A DNA stretch of 6,536 bases from Opitutaceae bacterium (lineage in GTDB: Bacteria > Verrucomicrobiota > Verrucomicrobiia > Opitutales > Opitutaceae), in the NCBI GenBank assembly GCA_005786775.1, contig SYDD01000317.1:1-6536 (forward strand), given 5' to 3'. The notes below the pieces were generated by a model. It was not told the DNA's origin. It did no database searches and saw only the letters and a program-made list of their open reading frames with translations. Positions 3,953 through 6,536 of this stretch are shown here, in pieces; the stretch's first letter is position 1; each line of letters opens with the position of its first letter. A program made the position numbers and the translations under genes.

Positions 3953-6469
3953 TCACGGCACCTCGTAGACCTCGACGAGCGCGACCCCGCTCGCGTTCGC
4001 GTTGGGGCCGCTCACCTGCGCGGTGTACGCGCCCGGCTCCAGCGCCATCAGCACCGCGGCGTCGCGGCTGTTGGCGGGCAGCGGGAACGCACCGACCGAG
4101 CCAGCCGCGAGGCCGATCTGCGCCGCGTTTGGGGCGGCAAGCCAGTTGTCGTTGGTCTCCAGCGTCGTCGTGGAACTCTGCCGCCGCACGGTGAGTTGCG
4201 GGTCCGCGAGGACCCCGCCCACGCCAAACCCGGCGAGCGTGGGACCCACGCCGCGGATGAGCACCTGCCGCGGGACATCCCCCGCGATGACGAAGCCCGC
4301 CAGCAGCACATCACCCCCGCCGACCCGGGCCCGGGCGGAGACATTGACCAGACGCGAGCCCCCGGCGGCGCCACCCCGCTCGTAGGCCTCGACCAGGGCG
4401 ACGCCCGCGGCCGCAGTCGTGCCGGCGACGGTCGCCGTGTAGGCCCCGGGCCCGAGCTGGGCGAGAACGGCGGCGTCGAGGCTGGCGGCCGGCAGCGCGA
4501 AGGCCCCGGCCTGCGCGGCGGCGTTGGCCAAGTCGGCGGCGTTGGCGGCCCGGCCCCAGTCGTCGTTTGCCGCGACGGTCGCGCCCCCCGAACCGGTGAC
4601 GGTCAGGACCGGATCGGCGAGCGCACCGGTGATGCCGAACGCCGCCAGCGTAGGACCGACGCCCCGGACCAGCACCGGGAGGCCTGAGCCGGGGCCCGCG
4701 ACGAAGCCGACGATCAGGGAGTCATTCCCCGTGGCGGCGGTGGAGCGCACCGAGAGGTTCACCAGGCGGCTGGAACCCAGCGTGAGGTTCGCCACGGCGG
4801 AGGTTACGACGCCCGCGCTCGTGCGCACGACCACCGTGTACGCGCCGGTGTCCACCGCCTGCACCCGGGGCAGGCTGAGGATCGAGGATGTGGCGCCGGG
4901 GAGGTCGATGCCATTGCGCTGCCACTGGTAGGTCAGCGCGAGCGAGCTGGTGGCGTTGACGGAGAAGCTGGCCGGCCCACCGGCGGCGACCCGGCGGGAC
5001 TGCGGCTGCTGCGTGATCACCGGCGCCGGTGTCGCGGGCTCCAGCGAGCCGATGGTGTAGGAGTAGGCGACAGCGCCGTGCTGCTTGCCCGGTCCCTCGT
5101 CCGCCGGGAGGAAGGAGCGCACGTATTCGACCTTAACCCCGGAGGGCGCGACGGTCACGCGGGCATAGCCGGAATTGGGTGCCCGGTCGCCGGTGGCGTA
5201 GGCATCCGTGTTGAAGAGGGAGTAGTTGGGGTCCGCCGGGTTGCCGAGCGACTGGTAAACCACGCCGTCCAGTTGCTGCCGGACAAAGATGTGGTCGTGG
5301 CTCTGGAAGAAGATCGTGACCTTGTTGGCCGCCATCAGCTGGTGGATCGGCATCGCCCAGCCGGGCCGCCGCGCCGCGAAGCCCGGGGTGCCGTTATTGT
5401 TGAGCCCACCCCACTCAAAGCGGGTGGCGACATCGATGCCGCCGCGTCCCGTGCCCAGGACGTGGTGGGCGAACACGAACTTGTACTTGGCGCGGCTGCC
5501 CTCGAGCGTCTCCTTGAGCCAGCGGTACTGGGCGTCGCCGTGGGTAATGAGCCAGCCGTCGGCAGTCTTGGGTCCGCCGTAGAAGTCGTTGTCGACCACC
5601 ACGGGCGACCCCCAGTAGGGATCGATGGCCACGAAAAGCGCGTCACCCCAGGTCCAGGCGAAATGGTTCCGCAGGAGGCCGATGTGCGGCACGACCTCGG
5701 GATTTCCAGTGTAGAAGGCATCCGGCGCCGGCTGCGGATAGTGGGAGTTGCGGGCATTCTGCGCCCACACGGCGACGTTGTCCGGGGTCCCATCGAGGAG
5801 GTACCGGGCCGCCTGCTCGTGGTTGCCGTTCACCAGGACGAGCGCCGTCCCGCGCCCCGGGATGCCGAGGTAAGGCCGCTGGATGCGATAGCGCTCGACG
5901 ACCTGCGGCTGGGTGACCGCGCGGGGGTTGGCCTGGTTGATCGTATCGACGCTGAAGTCGTCCCCGAGCAGGAAGTAGAAGTCGGGCCGGTCCGCCGCGA
6001 CTAGCTGCATCGTCCGGGTATACAGCGCGGAATCGAACATGATGCGGGTGCGCTCGGGGTGGGAATCGCCCTGCACGCCGAAGACAAAGGTGCTGCCCGC
6101 TGGGCGCGCGGTCATGAAGGAGTATTCCGGGCTGGCGTCGTACTCCGCGGCCCCGGCGGAACGAAAGCGGATGCGGTAGTGGTGCCGGGTGTTCGGGGTA
6201 AGGTTGCGCAGCTCGAGCTCCCGCGGCTGGCCCGCCGCCAGGTCCACCGTCTCGCTCCGGCGATCGTAGACGCCCGGGACGGCGCCGAGCTCAAGGTAAG
6301 CTGACAACGCGGAGGGGGCAATCAGGTTGGCCGCGATCAGCGTGTCCGTGGGACGGCCCAGCACGAGGGTGCCGGGAAACTCGGCGGCCCGCAGGCCGCC
6401 GGCCCAGCTCACCAGGCCGCAACCCAACAGCAGCCAACCCCGTCGCGGGAAACAGCGGGAGTCACTCAT
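3953..6469 (-). CDS. Secreted calcineurin-like metallophosphoesterase with Ig domain and two Verrucomicrobia-type tail repeats
   Basis: Residues are numbered from a possible TTG at 6475; the preferred start is the ATG at 6469 (residue 3), giving 838 residues. A signal peptide (MSDSRCFPRRGWLLLGCG..., probable cut after LRA, 28-30) sends it out of the cytoplasm. Residues about 32-125 resemble the fibronectin/purple-acid-phosphatase N-terminal domain (NLTPNTRHHYRIRF, 91-104). The phosphoesterase domain (about 128-455) shows the metal-ligand motifs in order: GDSH (136-139), LLGDD (169-173), GNHE (217-220), FAHH (335-338) and SHDH (392-395). The usual last motif is GHxH, so Ser replaces Gly, while both histidines remain. 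An Ig-like domain (484-566) and two repeats (569-699, 707-840) form the tail, ending VYEVP. The enzyme probably hydrolyses a phosphomonoester or diester outside the cell or in the periplasm; the substrate is not readable. The purple-acid-phosphatase GDxxY tyrosine is absent, arguing against that subfamily. It is the first gene of the apparent operon. Confidence 0.9.
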   Translation of the reverse strand: MSDSRCFPRRGWLLLGCGLVSWAGGLRAAEFPGTLVLGRPTDTLIAANLIAPSALSAYLELGAVPGVYDRRSETVDLAAGQPRELELRNLTPNTRHHYRIRFRSAGAAEYDASPEYSFMTARPAGSTFVFGVQGDSHPERTRIMFDSALYTRTMQLVAADRPDFYFLLGDDFSVDTINQANPRAVTQPQVVERYRIQRPYLGIPGRGTALVLVNGNHEQAARYLLDGTPDNVAVWAQNARNSHYPQPAPDAFYTGNPEVVPHIGLLRNHFAWTWGDALFVAIDPYWGSPVVVDNDFYGGPKTADGWLITHGDAQYRWLKETLEGSRAKYKFVFAHHVLGTGRGGIDVATRFEWGGLNNNGTPGFAARRPGWAMPIHQLMAANKVTIFFQSHDHIFVRQQLDGVVYQSLGNPADPNYSLFNTDAYATGDRAPNSGYARVTVAPSGVKVEYVRSFLPADEGPGKQHGAVAYSYTIGSLEPATPAPVITQQPQSRRVAAGGPASFSVNATSSLALTYQWQRNGIDLPGATSSILSLPRVQAVDTGAYTVVVRTSAGVVTSAVANLTLGSSRLVNLSVRSTAATGNDSLIVGFVAGPGSGLPVLVRGVGPTLAAFGITGALADPVLTVTGSGGATVAANDDWGRAANAADLANAAAQAGAFALPAASLDAAVLAQLGPGAYTATVAGTTAAAGVALVEAYERGGAAGGSRLVNVSARARVGGGDVLLAGFVIAGDVPRQVLIRGVGPTLAGFGVGGVLADPQLTVRRQSSTTTLETNDNWLAAPNAAQIGLAAGSVGAFPLPANSRDAAVLMALEPGAYTAQVSGPNANASGVALVEVYEVP
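3956..4357 (-). repeat. Tail repeat D (terminal copy, phosphoesterase)
   Basis: Encodes residues 707-840. Landmarks are RLVNVSARARVG, LAGFVIAG, LIRGVGPTL, VLADPQLTV, TNDNW, GAFPLPANSRDAAVL, LEPGAYTAQ and GVALVEVYEVP directly before the stop. It pairs with repeat B at the end of the YHYH protein. Confidence 0.9.
4379..4771 (-). repeat. Tail repeat C (proximal copy, phosphoesterase)
   Basis: Encodes residues 569-699. Landmarks are RLVNLSVRS, LIVGFV, LVRGVGPTL, ALADPVLTV, ANDDWG, GAFALPAASLDAAVL, LGPGAYTA and GVALVEAYE. It pairs with repeat A of the YHYH protein. Confidence 0.88.
4778..5026 (-). other. Ig-like domain coding segment of phosphoesterase
   Basis: Residues about 484-566 begin APVITQQPQSRRVAAGG, contain the core YQWRQNG-like stretch YQWQRNG (516-522) and end with VDTGAYTVVVRTSAG (541-555), the classic tyrosine corner of bacterial Ig domains of the I-set-like type. 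It joins the catalytic part to the tail repeats, as in the neighbouring protein. Confidence 0.88.
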
Positions 6470-6475
6470 CCCCAA

Positions 6476-6536
6476 TTGAACCGCACGGGAATGACAGCTC
6501 CCGGGGACCTGCGATTAACAGAATGTCATCCCCCGC
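6476..6536 (-). promoter_or_regulatory. Upstream region of phosphoesterase gene with TGTCAT/ATGACA inverted repeat
   Basis: The 61 bases before the phosphoesterase start contain no gene. They hold atgaca (6491-6496) and tgtcat (6524-6529), a perfect 6-bp inverted repeat separated by 27 bases; read as direct repeats, gaatgaca (6489-6496) and gaatgtca (6521-6528) match at seven of eight positions. An AT-richer GTTAAT on the minus strand lies between them and could be a -10 element, but its -35 would fall at or beyond the window edge. No Shine-Dalgarno is evident. A promoter or operator is expected here on position alone; the exact elements are uncertain. Confidence 0.3.

Noticed and set aside
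3932..4687. + strand open frame opposite the phosphoesterase tail repeats
   Set aside because: Low-complexity Arg/Gly/Ala product mirroring the repeats; no signal peptide, domain or start signal.
5078..6004. + strand open frame of 308 codons opposite the phosphoesterase catalytic domain
   Set aside because: The minus strand shows the full set of metallophosphoesterase motifs in order; the + frame has none of any family.
6400..6450. Lipobox (LLGC) or twin-arginine signal in the phosphoesterase N-terminus
   Set aside because: The cysteine comes too early after the arginines for a normal lipoprotein hydrophobic core, the arginine pair lacks the rest of the Tat consensus, and a Sec-type cut after LRA fits better.
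6470..6475. TTG start of the phosphoesterase at 6475
   Set aside because: An ATG two codons later gives the same signal peptide; neither has a ribosome site that favours TTG.
1..6536. CRISPR arrays, tRNA or rRNA genes, insertion sequences, intrinsic terminators
   Set aside because: No spaced identical short repeats, no RNA gene landmarks, no transposase frame, and no GC hairpin followed by a T-run on either strand was seen.

Overview
This GC-rich window carries three genes, all on the minus strand and tightly packed in one direction. In transcription order (right to left) they are: a secreted calcineurin-like metallophosphoesterase (about 3953-6469), a large secreted YHYH / tandem DUF1566 / Ig-domain protein (570-3869, possibly up to 3956), and an ECF-type RNA polymerase sigma factor whose 3' end is cut off by the left edge of the window (1-566). 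No RNA gene, transposon, CRISPR array or clear intrinsic terminator was found.

The likely source is a verrucomicrobial bacterium, most plausibly of the Opitutaceae. This is inferred from high GC, weak or absent Shine-Dalgarno sequences, and above all the C-terminal tail shared by both secreted proteins. That tail is one Ig-like domain followed by two copies of a repeat of about 130 residues with the signature elements RGVGPxL, LADPxL, NDDW, GAFxLPAxSxDAA, PGAYTA and GVALxExY. From memory, such tails are very common on exported proteins of that group. No database search was possible, so the assignment is moderate in confidence.

Layout: 6476-6536 is the upstream region of the phosphoesterase, with a TGTCAT/ATGACA inverted repeat. 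3953-6469 encodes signal peptide, fibronectin/PAP-N-like domain, phosphoesterase domain, Ig domain and two tail repeats. 3870-3952 is a short gap (or the GTG-initiated N-terminus of the next gene) with a perfect 10-bp inverted repeat. 570-3869 encodes signal peptide, YHYH domain, two DUF1566 domains, Ig domain and two tail repeats. At 564-572 the YHYH stop codon and the sigma start codon lie in the same frame, separated by one codon (TGA-ACC-ATG). 1-566 encodes sigma regions 2 and 4.

Taken together, the two exported proteins carry unrelated N-terminal heads on the same surface or secretion tail, and they are apparently co-transcribed with an ECF sigma factor translated from the end of the same message. 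The plausible reading is a cell-envelope operon with its own regulator; an anti-sigma factor might lie just beyond the left edge. The substrate of the phosphoesterase and the function of the YHYH protein cannot be read from the sequence.
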